Shown here: piece after piece, positions 8,623-17,469 of the stretch
Layout: every line of letters starts with the position of its first letter
Numbering within the stretch: the stretch's first letter is position 1
NCBI RefSeq assembly: GCF_900111675.1
Contig: NZ_FOHO01000004.1
Location: 186,001 to 250,000 of the forward strand
Source: Paracoccus homiensis
Lineage (GTDB): Bacteria; Pseudomonadota; Alphaproteobacteria; Rhodobacterales; Rhodobacteraceae
Length of the DNA stretch: 64,000 bases
Reading direction: 5' to 3'
Notes under the pieces: model-generated
The model's input: the letters and a program-made list of their open reading frames with translations, nothing else
Database searches by the model: none
Told to the model about the DNA's origin: nothing
Translations under genes and position numbers: made by a program

Positions 8623-9814
8623 GCCGACGAGCCCTCCTGCGGATATTGGCCTGCACGACGAAATAGTCGATCAGCGGGGCGAAAACATTGCCGAAGAGGA
8701 TGGCCAGCATCATGCCTTCGGGGAAGGCCGGGTTCACGACGCGGATCATCACGACCATGAAGCCGATCAGCGCGCCATAGATATAGCGGCCCAGATTGGT
8801 ATGCGATCCCGACACCGGTTCGGTCACCATGAAGACCAGACCGAACGCATAGCCGCCCATCACCAGATGCCAGTACCAGGGCGTGGCGAAGGCCGGATTG
8901 CTGTCCGATCCGATCCAGTTCAGCAGCGTCGAAAAGGCGATCATGCCCAGCAGGCAGCCCACGACCATGCGGTGATTGGCGATCCTCGTCAGCAACAGGA
9001 AGGCAAGGCCCAGAAGACAGGCGATGGTCGAGGTTTCGCCCATGCTGCCCTGAATCGTGCCGACAAAGGAATCCATCCAGGTGATACCATAGGTCGCCAG
9101 TGCGGCGGGGCCTTCGGCGGCCGTGACGGCCAGCGCGGTCGCGCCCGAAAAACCGTCAACCGGGGTCCAGATCGTATCGCCCGACATATAGGCGGGATAG
9201 GCGAAATACAGGAATGCCCGTCCGACCAGCGCCGGGTTCAGGAAGTTCTTGCCGGTGCCGCCGAACACTTCCTTGCCGATGACCACGCCAAAGGAAATCC
9301 CCAGCGCGACCTGCCACAGCGGCGTAGAAGCCGGCAGGATCAGCGTGTACAGCATCGAAGTGACCAGAAAGCCCTCGTTGACCTCGTGGCGGCGGACGGT
9401 GGCAAAGACCACTTCCCAAAAGCCACCCGCGACCAGCGTCACGATATAGATGGGCAGGAAATACAGCAGCCCGTGCAGCATGTTGGCCAACGGGTTGGTG
9501 GCATCAAAGCCGATGCCCAGCCCCTCGATGATGGCGGCACGCCAGCCCGAAGCCCCGAATTCGGCAATCGCCATATTCGTCTGCAGGCCGACATTATATA
9601 GGCCGAACAGGATACAGGGGATGGTCGCGATCACGACATAGGTCATGATCCGCTTCATATCGATATAGCTGCGCGCATGCGGCGCGGCGGTGGTGACGGT
9701 CTTTGGCGTGAACAGGAAGCTCTCGACCATTTCGTAAAGCGGGAAGTAGCGTTCGTACTTGCCCCCCTTTTCGAAGCTGGGCTCGATCCTGTCGAAGAAG
9801 CTGCGCAAACCCAT
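8615..9814 (-). CDS. nqrB: Na+-NQR subunit B, covalent FMN subunit
   Basis: 399-aa polytopic membrane subunit that carries the second covalent FMN and contributes to the quinone site and Na+ path. The flavinylation motif DGFSGATAL places the acceptor threonine at about 226. N-terminal cytoplasmic segment MGLRSFFDRIEPSFEKGGKY is typical. Starts 3 bp after nqrA. Confidence 0.97.
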   Translation of the reverse strand: MGLRSFFDRIEPSFEKGGKYERYFPLYEMVESFLFTPKTVTTAAPHARSYIDMKRIMTYVVIATIPCILFGLYNVGLQTNMAIAEFGASGWRAAIIEGLGIGFDATNPLANMLHGLLYFLPIYIVTLVAGGFWEVVFATVRRHEVNEGFLVTSMLYTLILPASTPLWQVALGISFGVVIGKEVFGGTGKNFLNPALVGRAFLYFAYPAYMSGDTIWTPVDGFSGATALAVTAAEGPAALATYGITWMDSFVGTIQGSMGETSTIACLLGLAFLLLTRIANHRMVVGCLLGMIAFSTLLNWIGSDSNPAFATPWYWHLVMGGYAFGLVFMVTEPVSGSHTNLGRYIYGALIGFMVVMIRVVNPAFPEGMMLAILFGNVFAPLIDYFVVQANIRRRARRHA

Positions 9815-9817
9815 ATG

Positions 9818-11173
9818 TCAGCCCTCCTTCTCGATCTTGGTCAGGCAGTCGCGCAATGCCATCCCGTATTCATATTTGGCAGGGCAGGCGAAACCGACCA
9901 GCCCCAGATCTTCCTCGTCCAGTTCCAGCGCGCCAAGCGCCTGTGCCTGATCGGTGTCCATGACCAGCAGCGCACGCAGCAACTGGGTCGGCAGGAAGTC
10001 CTGCGGCATCAGCTGTTCGAAGGTGCCGATCGGCACCATGGCGCGGCGGCCGCCATTCAGGTTCGTGGTCAGGCGGTACAGCTTGGTGGCAAAGGCCGAA
10101 CCAAGCACCGGCTGAAACGCGAATTTCGAGGGCATCGGACGGATCCAGCCCATCGGGATCTGCTTGTGATCCTCCTCGATCAGGGTGATCTGGCGGGCAT
10201 ATCGGCCCAGATAGGCGTCAGCGCCCTCGCCCGCGCGGCCACTGAGGACCGAACCCGAAATCACGCGCATCGGCAGACCTTCGGGATTGTCCTGCGCACA
10301 TAGCTGTCCCATCGACGCGCCCGCGACGGTGCGCACCAGACGCGGCTTGCTGGCCAGCGGGCCGGCCACGGCGATCACACGGCTCATGTCCAGACGGCCC
10401 GTCAGCATCAGGCGACCGATGGCGATCACGTCCTGATAGCCGATCGTCCAGACCGTCTTGTCGGCTGTCGGCGGGGCCAGGAAATGGATATGCGTGCCCG
10501 GCAGACCTGCCGGATGCGGACCCGAGAAGGTGGCGGCGCTGACACCCGCGACATCACCACCCGGCACATTGGCCCCGGCCTCGTGGCACAGGAAGGTGCT
10601 GCCCTCGGTCAGAAGGGCGATGGCTTCCAGACCGCGAACAAAGGCATCGGCGGATTCCGCGATGATCGGCGCGGGGTCCGGCGACAGCGGCTCGGTATCC
10701 ATGGCGTTCACGAAGATCGCGGCGGGACGGCTGGCGGCATCGGGCACCTTGGAATAGGGCCGCGTGCGGAACGAGGTCCACAGACCTGCCGCGCACAGAC
10801 GCTGCGCCACACCCTCGGCGGTGGTGACATCCCCAAGCGCCGAAAAATCGACGGCAGGCGCGGCGGCCTCGTCGATTTCGATCTCGACGCTGATCAATTT
10901 GCGCCGCGCGCCGCGATGGATTGCCTTGATCCGCCCCGACACGGGCGAGGTGATCAGCGCGTCGGGATTGTCCTTGTGGGACAGGATCGGTGCGCCCGCC
11001 CCGACGATATCGCCTTCCTCGACCGCAAGCCGCGGCTTCAATCCAAGATAGTCTGCGCCCAGCAGCGCGACCGTCCTGATGTCTGCATTTACCGGTGGGC
11101 CGTTTTCGGCTGCCCCCTCGATCGGAAGATCGAGACCTCTTTTGAATGAGTAGTGTTGCACTTGGATCGCCAT
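9818..11173 (-). CDS. nqrA: Na+-NQR subunit A
   Basis: Cytoplasmic subunit of the Na+-NQR; 451 aa from the ATG at 11173 ([18 protein letters not shown]). The frame is open further upstream, but family members begin near this RGLDLPI block. First gene of the nqrABCDEF operon; apbE reads away on the opposite strand. Confidence 0.95.
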   Translation of the reverse strand: MAIQVQHYSFKRGLDLPIEGAAENGPPVNADIRTVALLGADYLGLKPRLAVEEGDIVGAGAPILSHKDNPDALITSPVSGRIKAIHRGARRKLISVEIEIDEAAAPAVDFSALGDVTTAEGVAQRLCAAGLWTSFRTRPYSKVPDAASRPAAIFVNAMDTEPLSPDPAPIIAESADAFVRGLEAIALLTEGSTFLCHEAGANVPGGDVAGVSAATFSGPHPAGLPGTHIHFLAPPTADKTVWTIGYQDVIAIGRLMLTGRLDMSRVIAVAGPLASKPRLVRTVAGASMGQLCAQDNPEGLPMRVISGSVLSGRAGEGADAYLGRYARQITLIEEDHKQIPMGWIRPMPSKFAFQPVLGSAFATKLYRLTTNLNGGRRAMVPIGTFEQLMPQDFLPTQLLRALLVMDTDQAQALGALELDEEDLGLVGFACPAKYEYGMALRDCLTKIEKEG

Positions 11174-11325
11174 CTGTTTAGTCGCGCGTCTTATGCAACG
11201 CCGGGCCGCCAAACAAAACCGGGTGAAGCGCCGCACCACGCATTTTTTTTCACCCGACGCCGGTTGCGGCTGTAAAACTCAGCCCATATTGAGACGCAAC
11301 GCCCAATTTCCCGGAGGCATGTCCC

Positions 11326-12369
11326 GTGTCCGTCACTCAGCGATTCTCTCGGCGCTCGTTCCTGATCCTGTCGACCGTGTCGGCCACCGCCCTTGTTTCC
11401 GGCAAGGCCGAAGCCAAAGAACCTCTCCGCCTGTCGGGCCCGACGATGGGCACGACCTATAATATCGTCGCGGTGCCCCACGGACAGGATATCGACAAGG
11501 ACGCCCTGCAATCGGCCATCGACGCCGCACTGGCCAAGGTCAATGCGCAGATGTCGAACTGGGACGAGACCTCGGAAATCTCGCGGCTGAACGCCGCGCC
11601 CCAAGGCGAACTGGTCGTATTGTCGCCCGAATTGTCGGAGCTTCTGCACAGCGCGATGCAGGTGCATGAGGTCAGCGAGGGCCGCTTTGACATTACCGTC
11701 GGCCCGCTGATTGATGCCTGGGGTTTTGGCTCTAAAGATGCCGGACCGCGCGTTCCCAGCGACAGCGAGATCGAACAGGCGATGGCCCGCAGCGGCCAAA
11801 GCCGCGTTCTGGACCTGTCGGACGACGGGCTGCGCAAGACGGCCGACGGGGTGGAAATCTATCTGTCGGCGATCGGCAAGGGCTATGGCGTGGACCGCGT
11901 CGCCGATGTGATGCGCGATTTCGGCCTGAAAGATTTCATGGTCGAGATCGGCGGCGAAATCTATGCCTCGGGCCGCAATGCGGGCGGCACGCCGTGGCAG
12001 ATCGGGATCGAGTCGCCCCTGGCCGGCGATCGTGCCCTGCACAGCGTGGTCGATGTGTCGGGCATGGGCATGGCGACATCGGGCGATTACCGCAATTTCT
12101 TCGAGGTGGATGGCAAGCGCTATTCCCATATCATCGACCCGGCGACCGGCCGCCCGATCCTGCATCAGACCGTATCGACGACCGTGCTGGCCGATGACGC
12201 GATGACCGCCGATGCATGGGCGACCGCGATGCTGGTTCTTGGGCGCGAACGTGGCGTGCAGATCGCGGATGAACAGGGGCTTGCCGTTCTGTTCATCGAC
12301 CGCGACCCCGACCAAGGTTTTGTCGCCACCGCCAGCCGCCGCTTTGGCGAACTGCAACCGGACCAGTAA
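11326..12369 (+). CDS. apbE: FAD:protein FMN transferase (ApbE), NQR flavinylation
   Basis: 347 aa. Attaches FMN to threonines of NqrB and NqrC. The start is GTG at 11326, 8 bp after GGAGG; an ATG at 11319 is out of frame and too close to the ribosome binding site. The N terminus is a twin-arginine signal (SRRSFLILSTVSATALVSG) ending near AKA/AEA, so it is exported folded to the periplasm. Family motifs are GPTMGTTYNI, AIGKGYGVDRVADVM, VEIGGEIYASG and the C-terminal DDAMTADAWATAM metal/FAD site. Divergent from nqrA, followed by nqrM. Confidence 0.94.
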   Translation: MSVTQRFSRRSFLILSTVSATALVSGKAEAKEPLRLSGPTMGTTYNIVAVPHGQDIDKDALQSAIDAALAKVNAQMSNWDETSEISRLNAAPQGELVVLSPELSELLHSAMQVHEVSEGRFDITVGPLIDAWGFGSKDAGPRVPSDSEIEQAMARSGQSRVLDLSDDGLRKTADGVEIYLSAIGKGYGVDRVADVMRDFGLKDFMVEIGGEIYASGRNAGGTPWQIGIESPLAGDRALHSVVDVSGMGMATSGDYRNFFEVDGKRYSHIIDPATGRPILHQTVSTTVLADDAMTADAWATAMLVLGRERGVQIADEQGLAVLFIDRDPDQGFVATASRRFGELQPDQ

Positions 12370-12379
12370 GGAGGTCGCC

Positions 12380-12616
12380 ATGGAAACCGCCGCCCTCGCA
12401 TTCTTTTTCCTGTGCCTGATCATGCTGGGCATGGCCGTCGGCGTGATCTTTTCCGGTCGCCGCATCAAGGGCAGCTGCGGCGGGTTGAACGCTATCGGCG
12501 ACGCCGACCAATGCCTTGTGTGCAAGAAGGAAATCGATCCCGAAAGCCCGTTGCGCGAACGACTGGCCTGCCCGCGCGCCCGCCAGATGATGGAGCGGAT
12601 GGAGGCCGAGGCCTAG
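12380..12616 (+). CDS. nqrM: NQR maturation protein NqrM (DUF539)
   Basis: 78 aa from ATG 12380, with AAGGAGG 7 bp upstream. An N-terminal membrane segment is followed by the conserved cysteines C33 (GSCGGL), C45, C48 (QCLVC) and C64. NqrM is needed to install the Fe centre of NqrD/E in studied bacteria. It directly follows apbE, giving a two-gene maturation unit beside the structural operon. Confidence 0.93.
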   Translation: METAALAFFFLCLIMLGMAVGVIFSGRRIKGSCGGLNAIGDADQCLVCKKEIDPESPLRERLACPRARQMMERMEAEA

Positions 12617-12626
12617 GCGGTCGACC

Positions 12627-12860
12627 CTAGTTCGGGCCGGACATCGGCACCAGCCCAAGGATCAGAAAGGCGGCGGCGGCGATCAGCCCGGTCGCCCAAA
12701 GCTGCCAGCGCGGCCCTTCGTTCTTCCAGACGGCACGATAGCGATAGCCCGCAAGGCAGCCCAGAACGAACAGAATTGTCGCGCTTGTCGGGGTAAGTAG
12801 CGGCAAGGTCGAAAAAATCTGAACCACTCCTGTGCTTATGCGGTTTAGACTAGGTCGCAT
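12627..12860 (-). CDS. Small hypothetical membrane protein
   Basis: 77 aa with two hydrophobic segments (about 21-40 and 54-73) and a basic loop between them. The frame is open much further upstream, but that extension is antisense to the CBS gene and lacks coding character. The ATG at 12860 has no clear ribosome binding site; an AGGAG sits within the frame at about 12828, so the true start is uncertain. Convergent with nqrM. Function unknown. Confidence 0.5.
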   Translation of the reverse strand: MRPSLNRISTGVVQIFSTLPLLTPTSATILFVLGCLAGYRYRAVWKNEGPRWQLWATGLIAAAAFLILGLVPMSGPN

Positions 12861-12890
12861 AACCGCTGAAACAGCGACAAGCAAGGAGCC

Positions 12891-13418
12891 ATGACCATGC
12901 CCGAATCCTATCGCCCGCATCTGCGCAAGGACGACGCCGAGCACCGCACCGCAAGCCAGTCGGTTTCGACCAATACGTCGAACGCGAATGCGCAGGTGGG
13001 GGATCTGCTGCATGAAAAGACCGGGGACTTGTACACGATCCGCCCGCAGCAGACCCTGCACGAAGCGGTCGAGATGCTGCGCGACCACAATATCGGCGCG
13101 CTGCCGGTGACAGATGCCAATGGCGCGCTGATCGGCATCCTGTCCGAACGTGACATCGTGCGCAAACTGGCCGAAACGCCGGGACGCACCCTGCCGCACA
13201 AGGTCGAAGAGGTGATGACTCGCAATGTCGAAACCTGCACCGCAGAGGAACCGCTGGTCACCGTCCTGACCCGCATGACCCAGGGGCGTTTTCGCCACAT
13301 GCCCGTCGTCGAGGGAGAGTCGCTGGTCAATCTGGTCACGATCGGCGACGTGGTGCATTTCCGCCTGACCCAGCTGGAACTGGAAGCGTTGCAAATCAAG
13401 CAGTTGATCGTCGGATGA
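12891..13418 (+). CDS. Tandem CBS-domain protein
   Basis: 175 aa from ATG 12891 behind AAGGAG. Two CBS domains follow a polar 40-residue N terminus: LHEAVEMLRDHNIGALPVTDANG...GILSERDIVRK at about 62-100, then VEEVMTRNVETC...FRHMPVVEG at about 107-150. Such stand-alone pairs bind adenosine nucleotides. No enzyme domain. Partner unknown. Confidence 0.9.
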   Translation: MTMPESYRPHLRKDDAEHRTASQSVSTNTSNANAQVGDLLHEKTGDLYTIRPQQTLHEAVEMLRDHNIGALPVTDANGALIGILSERDIVRKLAETPGRTLPHKVEEVMTRNVETCTAEEPLVTVLTRMTQGRFRHMPVVEGESLVNLVTIGDVVHFRLTQLELEALQIKQLIVG

Positions 13419-13507
13419 CGTGACATTCTTCCGGGACGCCCCTTGATAATCAACGGGCGGCCCGGTCCTATTGGCGGCAACAGGACCGGCCACCAAAGGA
13501 CCCCCGC

Positions 13508-13990
13508 ATGACCACCCGTCCCGATCGCCCATTGGGCGCCATTCCGCTTGAAACCATGGCAAAGCTTTCAGGGCTGGAGCTGTTCACCAGGATGATCGCG
13601 GGGGAACTGCCCTCTCCGCCGGTCTCGGAAGTGTCGAACCAGTGGATGACATCGGTAGAGAAGGGTCGCGTGACCTGGACCTGCTCGCCCCCTGCGAATT
13701 TCGTCAATCCGATGGGCGGGGTGCATGGCGGCTGGGCGATGACGGTTCTGGACAGCGCACTGGCCTGTGCGGTGCATTCGGCGCTGCCGGCCGGTCGCGG
13801 CTATACCACGGTCGAGGTCAAGACAAACCTGACGCGCGCCCCCAGGCTGGGTGAGACATATACCTGTCTGGGCGAGGTCATCACCCTTGGCCGCAGCATC
13901 GGCACATCCGAAGCCAAGCTGGTCGATCAGGATGGCCGCGTCATGGCCTTTGGCACCACGACCTGCCTGATCATGGACATGCCCGGCTAG
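13508..13990 (+). CDS. PaaI-family hotdog thioesterase
   Basis: 160 aa with the hotdog signature NPMGGVHGGWAMTVLDSA (about 69-86) and TVEVKTNLTRAP. The family hydrolyses aryl- or acyl-CoA thioesters; the specific substrate cannot be read from sequence. The stop overlaps that of the convergent LysR gene by 4 bp. Confidence 0.88.
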   Translation: MTTRPDRPLGAIPLETMAKLSGLELFTRMIAGELPSPPVSEVSNQWMTSVEKGRVTWTCSPPANFVNPMGGVHGGWAMTVLDSALACAVHSALPAGRGYTTVEVKTNLTRAPRLGETYTCLGEVITLGRSIGTSEAKLVDQDGRVMAFGTTTCLIMDMPG

Positions 13991-14871
13991 GCCAGCGTCT
14001 GCCCCAGCCAGTCCAGAAAGACCGCCAATCGCCGCAAGCCCGACGCACGGGTCAGATACAGCGCAGAAATAGCAAGGGGTTGTGCATCCAACTGGTCGGG
14101 GAACAGCTCGACCAGGCGACCCTGCGCGATGTCGTCGGCCACCATGAAATCGGAAAACCGCGCGATCCCCATGCCGCCCAGCACAAGGCTGCGTACGGCC
14201 TCGCCATTCGCAGCCTCGACCGATGAGGTCAGGGCAAGGGGTGCCTCTGATCCGCGAAACCGCAGGCTGTTGATATGGTCGGGCGCGGTAAAGCGCACCT
14301 GTGACAGGCGCAGCAGATCGGCGGGCGTGTCGGGCCAGCCGCAGCGATCCAGATAATCGGGGGCGGCGCACAATTTCCACGGGGTCCGGCCCAGCCGACG
14401 GTGCAACTGATCGCCATTGCCAAGCGGGCCAAAGCGGATCGCCACATCGGCATGGCTGTCGATCAGGTCCACCGGGCGGTCGGTCATGTCCAGCGTGACG
14501 TGAACCTGCGGATATTGCCGGTGAAAATCGGCCAGTCGTGGCGCGATCACATGCAGAACGAAAGGCACCGGGGCGTTCACCCGCAGCGGCCCGCGCGGTG
14601 TGCGGCTGCCATGCGCCAGATCGGCCAGTGACTCCGTCTGTCGCACGATGTCCTGCGCCGTTTGCAGCAATTGCCGCCCCTCGGGCGTCAGTTCGATGGC
14701 GCGGGTCGATCGCCGCAACAGGCTGACCCCAAGCAACTGTTCCAACCGCGTCACCGTCCGGCTGAGTGTCGAGGGCGCGACCCCCAGCCGGCGCCCGGCC
14801 TCGGCAAAGCCGCCATCCTCGACCACCGCGACAAAGGCCGCCAAATCGCGCGTTTGAGGCAATTCGTGCAT
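13987..14871 (-). CDS. LysR family regulator
   Basis: 294 aa from ATG 14871. The N-terminal HTH (FAEAGRRLGVAPSTLSRTVTRLE) is followed by a substrate-binding domain in the style of the CrgA/AaeR-like subgroup. The open frame upstream is antisense to the MFS gene and is not coding. Divergent from the MFS/aldo-keto reductase pair; a 15-bp palindrome just upstream of its start is the candidate operator. Confidence 0.9.
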   Translation of the reverse strand: MHELPQTRDLAAFVAVVEDGGFAEAGRRLGVAPSTLSRTVTRLEQLLGVSLLRRSTRAIELTPEGRQLLQTAQDIVRQTESLADLAHGSRTPRGPLRVNAPVPFVLHVIAPRLADFHRQYPQVHVTLDMTDRPVDLIDSHADVAIRFGPLGNGDQLHRRLGRTPWKLCAAPDYLDRCGWPDTPADLLRLSQVRFTAPDHINSLRFRGSEAPLALTSSVEAANGEAVRSLVLGGMGIARFSDFMVADDIAQGRLVELFPDQLDAQPLAISALYLTRASGLRRLAVFLDWLGQTLA

Positions 14872-14876
14872 TTGAC

Positions 14877-14891
14877 GCAAAGACCCTTTGC
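14877..14891. promoter_or_regulatory. Candidate LysR operator (GCAAAG-ACC-CTTTGC palindrome)
   Basis: A perfect 6-bp inverted repeat with a 3-bp spacer lies 6 bp upstream of the lysR ATG and about 70 bp upstream of the MFS start. It contains a T-N11-A type dyad. The position suits autorepression and activation of the divergent unit (inference). Confidence 0.45.
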
Positions 14892-14961
14892 CAACCTGTC
14901 TGTTCACGCAAAAGCCTAACCGATCCATATGGGCCGGGAAACCGAAACAGGAGTTTCCCCA

Positions 14962-16152
14962 ATGCCACTCGCCCTTCTGGCGCTGACAATCAGCGCCTTT
15001 GCCGTCGGCACGACCGAGTTCGTGATCGTCGGCCTTATCCCGACCATCGCCGCCGATCTTGGCGTTTCCCTTCCCTCGGCCGGCCTGCTGGTCAGCCTTT
15101 ATGCGCTTGGCGTGACCATCGGTGCACCGGTTCTGACCGCAATGGCAGGCCGGATGCCGCGCAAGACGCTGCTGCTGTCGTTGCTGGTGCTTTTCATCGC
15201 GGGCAATGCCTTTGCCGCCTATGCACCGGGCTATAACAGCCTGATCGTCGCCCGTTTCCTGACCGGGTTGGCCCATGGCGTGTTCTTTGCCATCGCCTCG
15301 ACCATCGCCACGGATCTGGTCGAGCGTGAAAAGGAAAGTTCGGCCATCGCGATGGTCTTTCTTGGCCTGACCGTTGCGCTGGTCACCGGTGTTCCGCTGG
15401 GAACCTGGATCGGCCAGATCTTTGGTTGGCAATCGACCTTCCTTGGCGTTGTTGCGCTTGGCGTCATCGGTCTGATCGCCTCGGCCGTGCTGGTGCCATC
15501 GAACCTGCGTCAGGGTTCGGCGCCGGGATTACGCGAACAGGCCCGCGTGCTGACCTCGCCCCGGCTGCTGCTTGTCTATCTGATCACCGCGGTCGGCTAT
15601 GGCGGCAATTTCATCGCCTTCACCTATCTGGCACCGATGCTGACCGATGTGACCGGCCTCAGCGTGGGTGCGGTCAGCCTGGTCATCCTGCTTTATGGCG
15701 CGTCGGTTGCCGTGGGTAATATCGTTGGCGGCAAGCTGGCCGATCGCATGGGGGCCGTGCCCGCGCTGACCTTGATCTTCGTCGGCCTGACGGTCGTGTT
15801 GTTCGCCCTTGGCCTTGTCCTGACCTCGCCCGTCGCGACCATTGCTGTGATTGCGGTCTGGGGTGGCTTTGCCTTTGCCAATGTGCCGCCCTTGCAGGTC
15901 TATGTGGTGCAGATTGCCCGCGAGGTTTCGCCCGACTCGGTCGATGTCGCGTCTGGCCTGAATATCGGCGCATTCAATCTGGGCATTGCGCTTGGCGCGT
16001 GGGCCGGTGGCCTGATCGTCGAGGGTCTCGGCCTTGCCGCGGCCCCCTATCTTGGCGCGCTGGTCGTTGCCGTCGGCATCCTGCTGACCCGCCTGTCGGG
16101 GCGTCTGGACCGCAGCTCCGCGACCGGCAGCCGTACCGTTCCCGCAGAATAA
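14962..16152 (+). CDS. MFS transporter, DHA1 family (AraJ/YdhP-like exporter)
   Basis: 396 aa with 12 predicted membrane segments. The start ATG 14962 is chosen because CAGGAG lies 7 bp upstream; an earlier in-frame ATG at 14929 lacks one. DHA1 hallmarks are VGTTEFVIVGLIPTIAADLG in helix 1 and GRMPRKTLL in the 2-3 loop. Homologues export sugars or small drugs. Followed after 12 bp by an aldo/keto reductase. Confidence 0.88.
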   Translation: MPLALLALTISAFAVGTTEFVIVGLIPTIAADLGVSLPSAGLLVSLYALGVTIGAPVLTAMAGRMPRKTLLLSLLVLFIAGNAFAAYAPGYNSLIVARFLTGLAHGVFFAIASTIATDLVEREKESSAIAMVFLGLTVALVTGVPLGTWIGQIFGWQSTFLGVVALGVIGLIASAVLVPSNLRQGSAPGLREQARVLTSPRLLLVYLITAVGYGGNFIAFTYLAPMLTDVTGLSVGAVSLVILLYGASVAVGNIVGGKLADRMGAVPALTLIFVGLTVVLFALGLVLTSPVATIAVIAVWGGFAFANVPPLQVYVVQIAREVSPDSVDVASGLNIGAFNLGIALGAWAGGLIVEGLGLAAAPYLGALVVAVGILLTRLSGRLDRSSATGSRTVPAE

Positions 16153-16164
16153 AGGAAGATCGAC

Positions 16165-16992
16165 ATGAGCATCTTGAATATCGGACCTGCCGCCATTCCC
16201 AGCCTTGGCCTTGGCACCTTCAAGATGAAGGAGGGCGAAGCGCGCGAGATCACCAAGGCCGCATTGGCCGAGGGCTATCGCCATATCGACACCGCGCAGG
16301 CCTATGAAAACGAGATCGAGGTGGGCGAGGGCATCCGTGCCTCGGCCACGCCGCGCGACCAGATCTTTCTGACGACCAAGATCCTGCCACGCGACTTTGC
16401 CGCCGCCGATTTCCGCAAGGCGGCCGAGGCCAGCCTGAAGGCGCTTGGCACCGATTATGTCGACCTGCTGTTGCTGCACTGGCCGTCAAAAGAGGTCGCG
16501 CTGTCCGAAACCCTGCCGGTGCTGGATCAGCTGATCGACGAGGGCAAGGTCCGCTTTGGCGGCGTGTCGAACTTTACCATCCCGATGCTGGAACAGGCCC
16601 GCGACATCCTGCAAGCGCCGCTGGCCGCCAATCAGGTCGAGATGCATCCCTTCATCGACCAAACCAGGCTGCGCGCCTTCATGCAACAGGCGGATATCCC
16701 GTTGCAGGCCTATGCCCCGCTGGCACAGGGGCGCGTGATGGAAAACGCGGTCATGGCCGAGATCGCCGAGACGCATCAGACCAGTGCCGCCGCGATTGCC
16801 GTCGCATGGCTGCTGCACAAGCCCGGTGTGATCGCCCTGCCGAAAACCGCCAAACCCTCGCGTCTTGCGGGCAATCTGGCGGCTGCGGAAATCGCGCTGA
16901 GCCCTGACCAGATCGCGCGGATCGACGCGCTGGTTCGGCCCGATGGCCGTATCGTCGCCCCTGAAGGTCTTGCGCCCGACTGGGACGACTGA
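16165..16992 (+). CDS. dkgB: Aldo/keto reductase, DkgB-like
   Basis: 275 aa. Catalytic tetrad is D42, Y47, K72 and H105 (GYRHIDTAQAYENE, TTKILPRD, LLLLHWPSK), with an NADPH-binding C terminus. Closest in style to the 2,5-diketo-D-gluconate reductase B group; methylglyoxal or other aldehydes are equally likely substrates. In E. coli dkgB is also beside a LysR gene. Cotranscribed with the MFS gene. Confidence 0.85.
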   Translation: MSILNIGPAAIPSLGLGTFKMKEGEAREITKAALAEGYRHIDTAQAYENEIEVGEGIRASATPRDQIFLTTKILPRDFAAADFRKAAEASLKALGTDYVDLLLLHWPSKEVALSETLPVLDQLIDEGKVRFGGVSNFTIPMLEQARDILQAPLAANQVEMHPFIDQTRLRAFMQQADIPLQAYAPLAQGRVMENAVMAEIAETHQTSAAAIAVAWLLHKPGVIALPKTAKPSRLAGNLAAAEIALSPDQIARIDALVRPDGRIVAPEGLAPDWDD

Positions 16993-17003
16993 CCCAGCCA
17001 ACA

Positions 17004-17025
17004 GCCCCGCCCTGACCGGCGGGGC
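17004..17025. terminator. Hairpin between convergent dkgB-like and arsR genes
   Basis: GCCCCGCC at 17004-17011 pairs with GGCGGGGC at 17018-17025, loop 6 nt. There is no T-run, so it is only terminator-like. It sits exactly between the two convergent stops. Confidence 0.55.
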
Positions 17026-17026
17026 C

Positions 17027-17350
17027 TCAGGCCTGTGGCAGGACCAGCCCCGCGCAGGCCGCGCTGTCACCGCCACAGCAATCCTGCAACAGGAACCGCA
17101 CCAGTCCATTCACCGCCTGAAAGCTGGGCGCATAGAACACCTCGCGGTGCTGCCGTTCGCTGGTGACCAGACCGGCGCGTTTCAGCACCGCAAGATGCCC
17201 CGACAGGGTCGAGGGCTTCAGGTCCAGAAGCCGCCCCACCTCCATCGCCGGGGTGCCGTCGGGGCCGCGCTGAACCAGCAGGCGAAAGATGGCAAGCCGC
17301 GTATCATGGGCAAGGGCGCCAAAGGCGTCGATGGCAAGGTTCTGATCCAT
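17027..17350 (-). CDS. arsR: ArsR family arsenic-responsive repressor
   Basis: 107 aa. Winged HTH (LLDLKPSTLSGHLAVLKRAGLV) with no ELCVCDL-type thiol site in the recognition region. The C terminus has CCGGDSAAC (C90, C91, C97), the C-terminal As(III)-binding cysteine arrangement seen in many proteobacterial ArsRs. Divergent from acr3-arsC-arsH, with ATTTCG/CGAAAT dyads in the intergenic region. Confidence 0.92.
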   Translation of the reverse strand: MDQNLAIDAFGALAHDTRLAIFRLLVQRGPDGTPAMEVGRLLDLKPSTLSGHLAVLKRAGLVTSERQHREVFYAPSFQAVNGLVRFLLQDCCGGDSAACAGLVLPQA

Positions 17351-17370
17351 ATTTCGTAAATACGCGAAAT
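17351..17370. promoter_or_regulatory. ArsR operator candidate 1
   Basis: Dyad ATTTCG-N8-CGAAAT directly abutting the arsR start codon on its upstream side. It shares half-sites with the second dyad 52 bp away. Confidence 0.55.
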
Positions 17371-17421
17371 GACGGATATTGACAAGCCGTGCGCCACAGG
17401 CCTAGAAGGCATCAATTCGCA

Positions 17422-17440
17422 ATTTCGCGAAATGACGAAA
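17422..17440. promoter_or_regulatory. ArsR operator candidate 2
   Basis: Perfect palindrome ATTTCGCGAAAT at 17422-17433 followed by a further CGAAA half-site, just upstream of acr3. Same half-site as operator candidate 1, consistent with one repressor controlling both directions. Confidence 0.55.
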
Positions 17441-17469
17441 TCATGACAGCCGCCGCACCGGAGATCCGC

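Noticed and set aside
11319..11325. ATG at 11319 as the apbE start
   Set aside because: It is out of frame with ApbE and only 1 bp from the GGAGG; GTG 11326 is in frame and properly spaced.
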